Counted from the stretch's first letter, positions 19,601 to 27,961 are shown. The stretch: DNA of 64,000 nt from Desulfamplus sp. (GCA_015232465.1 JADFZO010000002.1:1-64000); one strand, 5' to 3'. Numbers and translations are program-made. Notes: generated by a model from the letters alone, not told the origin.

Positions 19601-19819
19601 TCCATCGCTCAACCCTCCGCAAAAGTAGCCAGCAGAGCCATGAATAGAGACATTTACAGGGTTAATAAGTCCAACAGCAATGTAGTGCTTGGCATCAGGG
19701 TTTATGATCTCAATATCTTGGTGAGCAGCACCATAACCGCGTATAACCTCATTTGCTGTCTTTATTGGCATAACAGATAGATCAATTACTGAAGTAGATG
19801 GTTCGATTGTTGCTGACAT
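16613..19819 (-). CDS. Fused GXGXG + FMN glutamate synthase (GlxC-GlxD-like) with an extra degenerate barrel domain
   Basis: A 1068-aa fusion. Residues 1-200 form the GXGXG beta-helix (repeats such as GGNAGAIAGEALRGGNIV, GNMGSRAG and GNSGEKVGENM). Residues 260-645 form the FMN/Fe-S synthase barrel: APMSLGALS, ENTGEGGMYS, QGAKPGLGGQL, GMDLRSPSRHPDI, LKLGGGRTRDD, GLQGGTGAGSSE, GGIQSGVDAAKS, and the cluster-binding CTGCMQCSSGKCPVG near 563. A Ser/Lys-rich linker (646-690) leads to a second, degraded copy of the later half of the barrel (700-1068): FGGLRSGTDVAKSLAL mirrors the FMN phosphate-binding segment. I start at ATG 19819 (GGAG at 7 bases); it overlaps the amidotransferase stop as TGATG. 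Confidence 0.85.
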   Translation of the reverse strand: MSATIEPSTSVIDLSVMPIKTANEVIRGYGAAHQDIEIINPDAKHYIAVGLINPVNVSIHGSAGYFCGGLSDGPYIEVKNNVSWGVGDNMLSGTIVVGGNAGAIAGEALRGGNIVIKGNMGSRAGQVMKKGTLCCVGNSSFMAGYMMYGGRIIILGNSGEKVGENMASGEIYVGGTIQSLGSDAVVVEPSDSDLKSIDEFLRNFGISFNGKFQKVVCDGKDLTYGKPEPNLKRIPFTKFSGTNSSWWNEKVQEDIRVKSQIGRYRVRGYGTSRHVPNFNDIAFKQDISFDLNAPVNNSKVEMRTFIGSRNGGKALDLSMPLLIAPMSLGALSPKVKVALGIASTLSGICENTGEGGMYSIERAEARQLIAQCLSGRLGWNIHDMRRSDALELYISQGAKPGLGGQLMAAKLTKEIAEMRGIPHGMDLRSPSRHPDILGGDDLIMKVLELREAVGWRLPVSLKLGGGRTRDDIKIAYKDGIDFVELDGLQGGTGAGSSEVIEYVGIPTISALMEAIDGLDEIDAGGKLPIVLMGGIQSGVDAAKSIALGATAVGIGTSMLIAAGCTGCMQCSSGKCPVGLTTQTPELVDRFDIDREAINMHLYLESFRWQLAAITSALGHSKVHELSKDDLVALTPEAAALTRLPYKPEYKEFSNKNRGKKLSNSSDSMADSSKDSETGSANFPKSSRDIIRRMSRTAADDIQSQYHILDRALQSRDNPFLPDRPAHLDDVVFLSAALTRLVIDPYREDCSTKTKITRQVEITQIKRANQSFSASPAVEIEQPFLFTGFDTAPAHIKRALARAVATCGCGYVGRLPLVDKNEIKSGRKSVWFQLVMAEDTPSVEADALIYMTNSNDMTGSICADKNGICKEVNLQNPKRLHSNQLLGLCADSKTLPTVLPHALNKGFDILLIDTTSGITKPWVELKSNFDLTVIRDAIFRLRSMNMEEEICLINFGGLRSGTDVAKSLALNCNAAIFGVAMAIALGGTVNGNTIEFLTDSNQSLDEESLYNAAVNWIKGSAQEAAIIARCAGKTNVHNLEPEDMRAISIATSEALGLSLTSGAVKRQRF

Positions 19820-20817
19820 CACGCATCTCCTTTTTTATCTTTAATTTGATGCAAGTTTCGCCTCCAAAAACCATAACTAAGAGGGGCTGGCTCGTTGGTC
19901 TCTAAAGCCTTTCCCGGAAAGAGGCGGTTGATCCCAACCTCTTCTGAGGAGATAACTATCATCTCATCATTTTCATATTTGACCATTGGTTTGGCTGCAA
20001 GTTTATCTTTTGCATAACCAATTGAATCTTTAGTTGCAACAAGGTATGAAAATGTGCCATCTAAATCATCAAGAGAGGCTTTTAGAGCATCTTCTAAATC
20101 TGCACCTACGCTCATCTGATAGGCTAAATAGACCGCAATAAGTTCAGTATCGTTATGTGTCTGAAATGCCATACCTTTTCGCTCTAATCTACGCCTCATA
20201 ATCCAGTAGTTTGTTATCTGTCCGTTGTGAACTGTGGCAATATCTGAAAATCCACATGCCCAAAAAGGGTGAGCAGTATCAGGACGGACACCAGACTCTG
20301 TGGCAAGACGGATATGTGCAATTCCATGACTTCCATTAAAGTTGTTGATACTATATTTGCGTGCAAGTTCACGCGGGTGCCCCACATCTTTGATTATATC
20401 AAGGCTCTCTCCAATAGAGATTGGTAGCATCTCCTTTTCAAAAGAGCGTGTAAGGTGCAAAATATCCCCTTTATAGCTTGCGTGAACTGAAAGTGTGCAG
20501 CCTATAACTGCCTCATCAATAACAGTTACATTAAGAGATTCTAACTGTTTGCGAATCTTTTTTATTTCACGCTCAACTTTAGATTCAGCCTCAACATCTT
20601 CTTGTTTTTGAATTTGAGTCAGCTCCTTTGCAGTCAAAAGAAAACGCATACGAATTAGGTTATCTTTTTTTAGAGGCTCTTTATAGAGTGCCCAGCCAGC
20701 AGAGTCAGGTCCTCTGTGCAAAGTGGCATCTAAAATCTCTGTTAATGCCTCACCTGTTGTCATATTAAAGTTTCTACTTAAATCGTGTTTAAATAGTAGT
20801 CCTGCGATAGCACACAT
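19819..20817 (-). CDS. Class II glutamine amidotransferase (GlxB/MgsA-like glutaminase subunit)
   Basis: A 332-aa Ntn-type glutaminase. The catalytic cysteine is residue 2 (MCAIAGLLF), exposed when Met1 is removed. Other family marks are LHRGPDSAGWALY near residue 34, GIAHIRLATESGVRPDTAHPF-type segment (here HIRLATESGVRPDTAHPF), VHNGQITNYWIMRRRLE and HNDTELIAVYLA. It releases ammonia from glutamine for the FMN synthase encoded immediately downstream; overlap of stop and start suggests 1:1 translation. The split or fused arrangement differs from classical GltB, in which this domain is attached to the synthase. Confidence 0.9.
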   Translation of the reverse strand: MCAIAGLLFKHDLSRNFNMTTGEALTEILDATLHRGPDSAGWALYKEPLKKDNLIRMRFLLTAKELTQIQKQEDVEAESKVEREIKKIRKQLESLNVTVIDEAVIGCTLSVHASYKGDILHLTRSFEKEMLPISIGESLDIIKDVGHPRELARKYSINNFNGSHGIAHIRLATESGVRPDTAHPFWACGFSDIATVHNGQITNYWIMRRRLERKGMAFQTHNDTELIAVYLAYQMSVGADLEDALKASLDDLDGTFSYLVATKDSIGYAKDKLAAKPMVKYENDEMIVISSEEVGINRLFPGKALETNEPAPLSYGFWRRNLHQIKDKKGDA

Positions 20818-20840
20818 AAATTTAGTCTCCTTATTTCTAT

Positions 20841-22379
20841 TTAATGGCTATCACTTACAAAACCAGAGTAGGCTTCATTGCCATGTTCGGTAATATCCAA
20901 ACCTATGATCTCCTCCTCTTTGCTGGCTCTGATACCCATAGTGTATTTAATGGCAAGAAAAAGAACCATACCAGTACCAAATGCCCAAGCAAATCCAACA
21001 GCAATGCCAATTAGCTGTGCCATAAGCACTGTGGAACTAAAAGTTTCAACGCCAAAGAAGGCATAGGCGAGAGTTCCCCAAGCACCACACACACCATGAA
21101 GGCTGATACAACCCACAGGATCATCAACTTTAAGAACTCGCTCAATAAAAAGAACGCTGTATATAACAAGAACTCCAGCAACAGCTCCAATTATCATTGC
21201 ACCCCAAACATTTACAACATCAACTGCGGAGCAGATAGCAACCATTCCAGCAAGAAAACCATTTACAGTCATACCAACATCGGGTTTTTTAAATTTTAAC
21301 CAGACAGTTGTAATTGCAGCAATTCCTCCAGCAGCAGCAGCGATGTTTGTCATAACAGCAATACGGGCAAGGTTGCCATCAAATGTGGTTGTGCTACCAG
21401 GGTTAAATCCAAACCAACCCAACCAGAGAAGAAAACCACCAATAACTGCAAATGGAAGATTATGACCTGGAATAGCCCTTGGGTTACCGTTAGCATCGAA
21501 TTTACCAATTCTTGGACCAACAACAATAGCGCCAGCCAAAGCGAGCCAGCCTCCAATTGAGTGGACAACAGTTGAGCCAGCAAAATCATAAAAACCAACT
21601 CCAAGCACACCCTCAAGCCAGCCATTGCCATCTAAAAGACTGCCCCATGCCCAGCCGCCAAATGTGGGGTAAATAAACCCACAGATAACTATGCTGTATG
21701 CAAGATATGATGTAAATTTAATCCTCTCTGCAACACCACCAGAAACGATTGTAGCTGTTGTGGCTGCAAATACGCATTGAAATAGCCAGAAGGTAAATCC
21801 CCATTGAGTTGCACTTGTTTTTCCAAGAAAAAACAGCGACTCGTCAGGACCAGCAAACATAATATGAAAACCTATGGCTAAAAAGGCGATTGTGCCGATG
21901 CAAAAATCCATGATATTTTTCATCATTATATTGACCGCATTTTTAGCTCTGGTAAATCCAGACTCCACCATTGCAAACCCAGCCTGCATAATAAAGACTA
22001 AAAAGGCTGCAATGCACGTCCACAAAATATCACCTCTATATTGAAATATCTCCATATCGGTAAGGTATCGCACAATTGATGTTTTAACAGGTTTGCCATC
22101 TACTGTAACCTCTATCTCCTCTTCAATTGGGGTTATTTCATCTCTGTATGCACCAGAGGTTGGAAGCTCTTTTCGTATCTCATCTTGGGTTTTGCCTTGA
22201 AATAGAGATTCAGGATAGGTTGCAATAGCTGTTTGAAGTGCAGTTGCAGCATCATCTGCACAACTATTTGGTACAAAATTGCCCAACCAAAAAAGTGCTA
22301 TCAATAGCGTAACCACAAAAGAGCAGATTTTTTTCTTCATAGATTTTGGGTTGATAGATTTAGTAGTTGTTAATTCCAT
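20841..22379 (-). CDS. amt: Ammonium transporter with N-terminal signal peptide and periplasmic extension
   Basis: A 512-aa Amt/Rh protein. I start at the ATG at 22379 (MELTTTKSIN): the upstream in-frame ATG at 22397 is followed by AAGGAG, which is the ribosome-binding site for the inner ATG. A signal peptide (KKKICSFVVTLLIALFWLG) is followed by about 70 periplasmic residues and eleven membrane helices. Typical segments include FAMVESGFTRAKNAVNI near residue 140, TIVSGGVAERIKF, DFAGSTVVHSIGG, LLWLGWFGFNPGS and HGVCGAWGTLA. It imports ammonium for the downstream synthase and glutamine synthetase. No PII gene is adjacent. Confidence 0.93.
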   Translation of the reverse strand: MELTTTKSINPKSMKKKICSFVVTLLIALFWLGNFVPNSCADDAATALQTAIATYPESLFQGKTQDEIRKELPTSGAYRDEITPIEEEIEVTVDGKPVKTSIVRYLTDMEIFQYRGDILWTCIAAFLVFIMQAGFAMVESGFTRAKNAVNIMMKNIMDFCIGTIAFLAIGFHIMFAGPDESLFFLGKTSATQWGFTFWLFQCVFAATTATIVSGGVAERIKFTSYLAYSIVICGFIYPTFGGWAWGSLLDGNGWLEGVLGVGFYDFAGSTVVHSIGGWLALAGAIVVGPRIGKFDANGNPRAIPGHNLPFAVIGGFLLWLGWFGFNPGSTTTFDGNLARIAVMTNIAAAAGGIAAITTVWLKFKKPDVGMTVNGFLAGMVAICSAVDVVNVWGAMIIGAVAGVLVIYSVLFIERVLKVDDPVGCISLHGVCGAWGTLAYAFFGVETFSSTVLMAQLIGIAVGFAWAFGTGMVLFLAIKYTMGIRASKEEEIIGLDITEHGNEAYSGFVSDSH

Positions 22380-22489
22380 TTTTTTAATCTCCTTCATTAA
22401 TTTAAGTTAGTTTGGGTTTAATCTTCCTTAATCTTCTTTTAAATTTTTAAAATTACATGGGTTTAAACTTTTCATTGAAAAATCTCCCC

Positions 22490-22507
22490 TTGCATATAAA
22501 ATACCAA
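22490..22507 (-). promoter_or_regulatory. Candidate sigma-54 promoter for the amt operon
   Basis: On the minus strand TTGGTATTTTATATGCAA has GG and GC spaced by exactly 10 bases, as in the -24/-12 consensus TGGCAC-N5-TTGCA. The match is partial (TGGTAT and ATGCA). Position, about 110 bases ahead of the amt start, and the nitrogen role of the operon favour it. Confidence 0.4.
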
Positions 22508-22646
22508 ACTAATTCAAATGAGATTAAATTATTTTTTTTTTAATATAAAACTTTGATATAAAAAGATTTTAATTTTAAAAATATTAATTAATAATGGCTT
22601 AGTAGGATCGAAAATTAAGAATATTTCAATGAATGAGACAACCTTA

Positions 22647-22692
22647 ATAACAAAAAGGTTTTTTAATTATTATATAATTACTTTTTTGTTAT
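22647..22692. repeat. Imperfect inverted repeat upstream of the RpiR-family gene
   Basis: ATAACAAAAAGGT at 22647-22659 pairs with ACTTTTTTGTTAT at 22680-22692 with one mismatch. It could be an operator for the adjacent RpiR-type regulator or a weak transcript hairpin. The AT-rich context means chance cannot be excluded. Confidence 0.35.
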
Positions 22693-22766
22693 TTTACATA
22701 AAAAAGATGGCTTATTGCTGTATCTAAACAGTTCTGCTAATATGCCTATAAAGTAGGTATTAATTT

Positions 22767-23696
22767 ATGACTAACCCTTTAATAAATCTTAATTTTAAAA
22801 AAATGGCTAATTCAACTACAATAAATCCAACATTAAATTCACACTCTGTAATGACCAATATTATCAGCCATCTTGACTCGTTAACCCCAAAGGGAAAGAT
22901 ACTTGGTAACTACATCATGCAAAATCCAACAAAAGCTGTATTTATGACCATAAAAGAGCTTGCAGAGACCTGTAAAACAAGCGAAGCTACTGTTATCAGA
23001 TTTATAGATAGCTGTGGATATAGAGGCTATAGCGAATTTCAGCAGGCTCTTAAAAGTTTTCTTGATACTGGTCTGACCCTTCTTGATCGTGCTGATCTAA
23101 AGGGTATCCAAAAGCCTGACATAAATCGGCTAAACCATGTAGTGCTTGAAGAGATGAGCAATCTCCAGCACCTTTACGAATCTATTGATCTAAAAAAGCT
23201 CAACGAGATTGTAGATTACCTAATGCAAAGTCCAAACGTATATGTTGTAGGCTCAAGACTATCCTACACATTTGCCTACTTTATGGGTTGGTCTTTATCA
23301 CGCATCAGAAAAGGGACAACCATTGTTAAAGGTAGCGACACAACATCTATTGATCAGATTGCAAATGCTCCAGAAAAGAGCCTTATAATAATGGTTGCAA
23401 CAACAAGATACCCAAATGAGCTTATAAAACTTGGCAAATTTATACGAAGAGAGGGGCACACTCTGATTTTAATTACAGACAACACCATGTCCCCAATTAT
23501 TCAGTTTGCAAATTTTTTTCTTGTAGTTCCTATGAACTCAATCCCATTTATTGGAAACACCTCAAATATGCTCTGTGTTATCAAATATATTGTTCAGGAG
23601 TTAGCAAGCAGAATGGGTGATGATCTAAAGATTCATCAGCAAAAACTTGAGCAGACCTATTTAGAAAACGACATTCTTTTTAATATTTATACATAG
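22767..23696 (+). CDS. RpiR/MurR-family transcriptional regulator (HTH + SIS)
   Basis: A 309-aa regulator. The N-terminal helix-turn-helix of the RpiR family is seen in FMTIKELAETCKTSEATVI and FIDSCGYRGYSEFQQALK (residues 60-100). A SIS sugar-phosphate-binding domain follows: VYVVGSRLSYTFAYFM near residue 155, LIIMVATTRYPNELIKLGK near 210, and LILITDNTMSPI near 235. Such proteins sense phosphosugars or related ligands. The gene is divergent from amt; whether it regulates that operon is unknown. The N-terminal 25 residues are atypical, and translation might begin later (for example Met13), since no clear ribosome-binding site is seen at 22767. Confidence 0.85.
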   Translation: MTNPLINLNFKKMANSTTINPTLNSHSVMTNIISHLDSLTPKGKILGNYIMQNPTKAVFMTIKELAETCKTSEATVIRFIDSCGYRGYSEFQQALKSFLDTGLTLLDRADLKGIQKPDINRLNHVVLEEMSNLQHLYESIDLKKLNEIVDYLMQSPNVYVVGSRLSYTFAYFMGWSLSRIRKGTTIVKGSDTTSIDQIANAPEKSLIIMVATTRYPNELIKLGKFIRREGHTLILITDNTMSPIIQFANFFLVVPMNSIPFIGNTSNMLCVIKYIVQELASRMGDDLKIHQQKLEQTYLENDILFNIYT

Positions 23697-23716
23697 AACT
23701 TGTAAGGATATAAAAA

Positions 23717-24862
23717 ATGTTTGGCTCTCAAACAGATCCAACAGATGATAAAGAAACTATAATGGTTGTAGATGATACGCCTGCAAATCTTAAACTCTTG
23801 AACAATATGCTTACAAATGAAGGATACAGGGTGCTGACCTGCCCTAATGGTGTAACTGCACTAAAGATCGCTACAAACAACTATCCGCCTGATCTTATTC
23901 TTCTTGATATTATAATGCCTGAAATTGATGGATTTGAGGTGTGTAAACAGCTAAAATCTATTGAATCTCTCAAAGAGATTCCAGTTATCTTTATAAGTGC
24001 TTTGACAGAGACGACAGAAAAAATAAGCGCATTTAACTCAGGTGGCGTGGATTATGTAACTAAACCCTTCCACTTTGAGGAAGTTCTTGCCCGTGTAAAG
24101 GCTCATTTGGAGATAGTAAAACAGAAACGTCAATTACGGCAAGCTTACAATAGACTACAAGAGCTTGAACAGATGCGTGATAGTTTGGTGCACATGATAG
24201 TCCATGACATGCGATCTCCTATCATGTCAATTCGTGGTAATCTTGAGCTTACACTTGATGAGTTACTTCCCCCTTCTGCCAATATCTTTATAAATTCAGC
24301 TTTAGATTCAACATTAAAAATTGATAACATGATTGCAACTCTTCTTGATGTTAGTAAGATGGAAGATGGCAAAATGGTGTTAAAACAATCAAATATTGAC
24401 ATTATAAGCCTGATAAAAGAGGCAATAAAGATGGTTGAGCCTCGAAAAAAGGGGCGACAAATAACAGTTAAATCTCTTAATGAGACAGCGTTATTACCAC
24501 CAATATTGGCAGATGCAGGGCTAATTCAGCGTGTTTTGCAAAATCTAATTGATAATGCCATAAAGTTTACCAACAAAGATAGCGGCAAGATTACCATAAG
24601 CGTTGAGGTTGTAGGAGATGAAGATTTATATGTTTTTGTTGAAGATAATGGAAAAGGGATACCGTTAGAGTATCAAAGTAGGGTGTTTGATAAATTTTTT
24701 CAGGTGCAATCTGCTAAAAAGGCGAGTATCCACTCATCTGGTCTTGGTATGACATTTTGCAAATTGGCAGTTGAGGCACATGAGGGCAAAATTGGATTAA
24801 ATAGCGAAATGGGCAAAGGGGCAATTTTCTGGTTTACTCTGCCAATCCATAAGAAAAAATAG
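23717..24862 (+). CDS. Receiver-histidine kinase hybrid (REC-HisKA-HATPase)
   Basis: A 381-aa cytosolic protein with an N-terminal receiver (acidic pocket VVDDTP, phosphoacceptor Asp64 in ILLDIIMPEIDG, conserved Lys116 in YVTKPF) followed by a short coiled coil and a histidine kinase. The HisKA H-box is HMIVHDMRSPIMSIRG (His near 163). ATP-binding boxes follow: NLIDNAIKFT (N), VEDNGKGIP (G1), FDKFFQ (F), SGLGMTFCKLAVEAHEGKI (G2). It has no sensor domain of its own, so input comes through the receiver. It is located 20 bp after the RpiR gene, suggesting a common transcript. Confidence 0.92.
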   Translation: MFGSQTDPTDDKETIMVVDDTPANLKLLNNMLTNEGYRVLTCPNGVTALKIATNNYPPDLILLDIIMPEIDGFEVCKQLKSIESLKEIPVIFISALTETTEKISAFNSGGVDYVTKPFHFEEVLARVKAHLEIVKQKRQLRQAYNRLQELEQMRDSLVHMIVHDMRSPIMSIRGNLELTLDELLPPSANIFINSALDSTLKIDNMIATLLDVSKMEDGKMVLKQSNIDIISLIKEAIKMVEPRKKGRQITVKSLNETALLPPILADAGLIQRVLQNLIDNAIKFTNKDSGKITISVEVVGDEDLYVFVEDNGKGIPLEYQSRVFDKFFQVQSAKKASIHSSGLGMTFCKLAVEAHEGKIGLNSEMGKGAIFWFTLPIHKKK

Positions 24863-24881
24863 GAGTTACCTATATTTATTA

Positions 24882-26201
24882 ATGCTTAAGAACCTAACCA
24901 CAACCTCTATCTTTACCCCATACTGCAAAATAACCCTTAACAGACAAGGGTCTGATAAATACACAAAGATCAGCTTTCCATTAAAGTATGGCATATTCTC
25001 TGAAATTGAGACCTCTGATGCAATACTGCAATTTAACCTAAACCACGAGATTATAAGGGCAAAGGGTAAGGATAGAGCATGGATTCAGCCATCTGAGTGG
25101 CTCAAACGCTCAATGGGCAATGATTGGATATACTACTCAACAGGCGGATATACAGGGGTTTTTGAATCTATTGGAGAGTATTATCTTCCAAATCTTCCAT
25201 ACCCCACAAACTCATTAATTGGCGGAAAACCACTTAATGAGCCATCTGTTTTAAAAATAGTTCGATCTTGGTATGAGATTATCCAAAAATCGCTTCAGAG
25301 CGTTAAAGAGCTTACAGGCAACCAGAAAAGAGATAGCTCTAATTTTATTGAGTTTCTTGAAAATGCTCTGATAAACACCCCTGAAAATCTTGAGAAAAAA
25401 GCAAAATCTCTATTTAAGACATCAGGGGGCAGAATTACTGTTATGCCACCAGATGCACGCCATGTTGACTACGACATAATTCCGCTAATAATATCAGATG
25501 GTTGTCTATATAAATGCAAATTTTGCAGAGTAAAATCAGATAAACCCTTTGCAATTAGAGAAAAAAAAGAGATAGACGAGCAGATTTTAAGGCTAAAAGA
25601 TATTTATAAAAACGATATTATAAACTACAACTCAATCTTTCTTGGCGATCACGATGCTTTAAATACAGCCAATCCTTTAAATAAAGATAACACCATAATT
25701 GATGCTGCAAATAAGGCATACAGCTCTTTTGAGTTTAACAACTCATACATGAAAGGGTGCAATCTATTTATGTTTGGAAGCGTTGACTCTTTTATGAATG
25801 CCAATTTTGATCTTTTTAAATCTCTTAACAGTATGCCCTATCAAACCTACATAAATATTGGTCTTGAGTCAGCAGATCAAGAGACCCTTGATCTGATTGG
25901 CAAACCCATAACATCAAAACAGGTTGAAGAGGCATTTATGGAGATGCAGAGGCTAAATGAGCTTTTTAGCAATATTGAGATAACAGCAAATTTTATTATG
26001 GACGAAAATCTCCCAAAAGGGCACTATCCATCTTTTTTACGGCTTGTGCGAGAAAAGATTTTAAGAGCTAAGACAAAAGGCACTATCTATCTATCCCCCC
26101 TTAGAATTAACAAACCCTCCCGTGAGGTGCTTTTTGAGTTTAACAGACTTAAAACTTTAAGCCGTCTCCCCACTTTTTTGTATATTATCCAAAGGCTTTA
26201 A
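24882..26201 (+). CDS. Radical SAM protein
   Basis: A 439-aa protein. The [4Fe-4S]-binding CxxxCxxC motif is in SDGCLYKCKFCRVKSD near residue 205, and it is followed by a strand with GDHDALN near 260, and later NIGLESADQETLDLIGKP, a typical radical SAM barrel segment. The N-terminal 190 residues do not resemble a known accessory domain. Reaction and substrate are unknown. It lies at the head of a plus-strand run with a histidinol phosphatase and nadC, but with 36 and 25 bp gaps, and this does not by itself prove a pathway link. Confidence 0.85.
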   Translation: MLKNLTTTSIFTPYCKITLNRQGSDKYTKISFPLKYGIFSEIETSDAILQFNLNHEIIRAKGKDRAWIQPSEWLKRSMGNDWIYYSTGGYTGVFESIGEYYLPNLPYPTNSLIGGKPLNEPSVLKIVRSWYEIIQKSLQSVKELTGNQKRDSSNFIEFLENALINTPENLEKKAKSLFKTSGGRITVMPPDARHVDYDIIPLIISDGCLYKCKFCRVKSDKPFAIREKKEIDEQILRLKDIYKNDIINYNSIFLGDHDALNTANPLNKDNTIIDAANKAYSSFEFNNSYMKGCNLFMFGSVDSFMNANFDLFKSLNSMPYQTYINIGLESADQETLDLIGKPITSKQVEEAFMEMQRLNELFSNIEITANFIMDENLPKGHYPSFLRLVREKILRAKTKGTIYLSPLRINKPSREVLFEFNRLKTLSRLPTFLYIIQRL

Positions 26202-26238
26202 AAGCTATAATTATCAACATTTTGAGGCATTTAAAATT

Positions 26239-27084
26239 ATGAGCCACACAAAATATAGTTCAGTTCACGGAGGACACAGCGGACAATTTTGCAGCCATGC
26301 AAAAGATACGCTTGAAGAGATAATTTTAAAATATATTGATTTTGGTTTTGATTGGGTTGGAATTACAGAGCACATCTATCCAATTTCAAATGAGTTACGC
26401 TATCCAGACGAGATAGAGGCAAATCTTGATGTAGGCGAGCTTAAAAATAGATTTACAAATTACATTAAAACATGCAGAGAGCTTCAAGAAAAATATAGAG
26501 ATAAGATCACACTTTTTGTCGCTTTTGAGACTGAAACTTATGATGGATACAAAGAATTTATTCTTGATGCAATACAAAACTTTAAGCCAGATTATGTGGT
26601 TGGCTCTGTTCACCATGTTGATAATATCTGCATTGATTATTCAAAGGAGCAGTATGATATGGTAGCAGATAGAGTTGGCGGGATTGATAATCTCTACTGC
26701 CAATACTTTGATATTCAATATGAGATGATTAAAACAATTGAACCCGCTGTTGTTGGGCACTTTGATCTGATAAGAATTTTTGATAAAGATTACCCCAAAA
26801 GGTTAAAAAAGCCAGCTATTTGGCAGAAAATCGTAAGAAATTTAGAGTTAATAAAAGAGCAAAATTTAATCATGGATTTTAATTTAAGGGCACTTATGAA
26901 AGGTGCACAAGAGCCATACATATCAGCTCCAATTCTTTTGGAGGCAAAAAAGATGAAAATAGGAGTTGTTACTGGGGACGACTCTCACGGAGTTTGCGAT
27001 ATTGGGGTTAATATGGAAGATGGGGTTGAGATTTTAAGGGCTATAGGTTTTGATACCAATTTTGTTAGCCCATCTATTTCATAG
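26239..27084 (+). CDS. PHP-family histidinol-phosphatase
   Basis: A 281-aa PHP domain protein. Metal-binding motifs are visible in order: SVHGGHSGQFCSHA near residue 8, WVGITEHIYP near 38, VAFETETYDGY near 92, VGSVHHVDN near 115, VGHFDLIR near 170 and VTGDDSHG near 252. Pattern and length fit the HisJ/HisK class of histidinol-phosphate phosphatases, which carry out the penultimate step of histidine synthesis. No other his gene is in the window, so the assignment rests on family resemblance. Confidence 0.82.
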   Translation: MSHTKYSSVHGGHSGQFCSHAKDTLEEIILKYIDFGFDWVGITEHIYPISNELRYPDEIEANLDVGELKNRFTNYIKTCRELQEKYRDKITLFVAFETETYDGYKEFILDAIQNFKPDYVVGSVHHVDNICIDYSKEQYDMVADRVGGIDNLYCQYFDIQYEMIKTIEPAVVGHFDLIRIFDKDYPKRLKKPAIWQKIVRNLELIKEQNLIMDFNLRALMKGAQEPYISAPILLEAKKMKIGVVTGDDSHGVCDIGVNMEDGVEILRAIGFDTNFVSPSIS

Positions 27085-27109
27085 ATATAGTTAAGGAGAT
27101 TGTTGCAAG

Positions 27110-27961
27110 ATGGTTGGAAAATTGCTTGAAATGGCATTTATTGAAGATTTAGGGAGCTTTGGGGACATCACAAGTGATGCACTATTTGTTAATAACCAAA
27201 TAGATACCTACTGGCTTGTAGCAAAGCAAGATGGTGTGCTGTGCGGTGCTGATATTTTTATCTGCGTATTTAACTACATAGAGCAGCGGTTTGAAAAATC
27301 AGGTCAAATATCGCCAAAATCTAAAATTGATTTCTATTTTGCAGATGGTGATCTCATAAAAAAGGGTAAAAGAGTTGCCAAAATTGAGGGAGCGATAAAC
27401 ACACTTCTTAAAAGCGAGCGGGTAGCACTAAACTTTATCGCCCATTTAAGCGGCATCGCTACTGAGGTTAAAAGGTGGATTGATGCAATATCTCACACCA
27501 AAACAAAGATATTAGATACACGCAAAACCCTTCCCGGTTGGCGAGAGCTTCAAAAGTATGCTGTTAAATGTGGAGGAGGTAATAACCACAGAATGGGTCT
27601 TTACGATATGGTTATGATAAAAGATAACCACATAGATGGAATTGGAAGCATAACAAAAGCGGTTGATATGGTGCGATCTAAATGGCAAAAACGCTTTAAA
27701 ATTGAGGTTGAGACCAGAAACTTAAATGAGGTAAAAGAGGCTCTTGATTCAAATGTTGATATAATTATGCTTGATAATATGGATATTGAGACCATGAAAA
27801 AGGCTGTAAAGTTAATTAACGGCAGAGTCCCAGCAGAAGCATCTGGAAACATGACTCTTGAGCGGGTAAAAGAGGTTGCAGAAACTGGAGTTGATTATAT
27901 CTCTGTTGGTGCTTTGACTCACAGCGTAAGGGCTTTTGATTTCTCTTTGCGTAAACTTTAA
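27110..27961 (+). CDS. nadC: Nicotinate-nucleotide pyrophosphorylase (carboxylating), quinolinate phosphoribosyltransferase
   Basis: A 283-aa NadC. Key segments: LSGIATEVKRWIDAI near residue 113, the substrate-binding LDTRKTLPGWRELQKYAV near 137, GGGNNHRMGLYDMVMIKDNH near 155, VEVETRNLNE near 203, IIMLDNMD near 223 and EASGNMTLERV near 243. It turns quinolinate and PRPP into nicotinate mononucleotide, completing the de novo NAD pathway begun by NadB and NadA, which are encoded nearby on the other strand. Its stop codon directly abuts the stop of the M48 protease gene, which faces it. Confidence 0.95.
   Translation: MVGKLLEMAFIEDLGSFGDITSDALFVNNQIDTYWLVAKQDGVLCGADIFICVFNYIEQRFEKSGQISPKSKIDFYFADGDLIKKGKRVAKIEGAINTLLKSERVALNFIAHLSGIATEVKRWIDAISHTKTKILDTRKTLPGWRELQKYAVKCGGGNNHRMGLYDMVMIKDNHIDGIGSITKAVDMVRSKWQKRFKIEVETRNLNEVKEALDSNVDIIMLDNMDIETMKKAVKLINGRVPAEASGNMTLERVKEVAETGVDYISVGALTHSVRAFDFSLRKL

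Larger units (their letters stand above)
22398..22766. other. Divergent intergenic region between amt and the rpiR-like gene, 369 bp
   Basis: Very AT-rich spacer with homopolymer T and A tracts. It must carry promoters for amt (-) and the RpiR regulator (+). Two structures stand out: a candidate sigma-54 promoter on the minus strand (22490-22507) and an inverted repeat at 22647-22692. No additional reading frame of gene quality is visible. Confidence 0.5.

Noticed and set aside
22380..22397. Amt start at the upstream ATG (22397).
   Set aside because: Its second and third codons form AAGGAG, the ribosome-binding site of the inner ATG at 22379.
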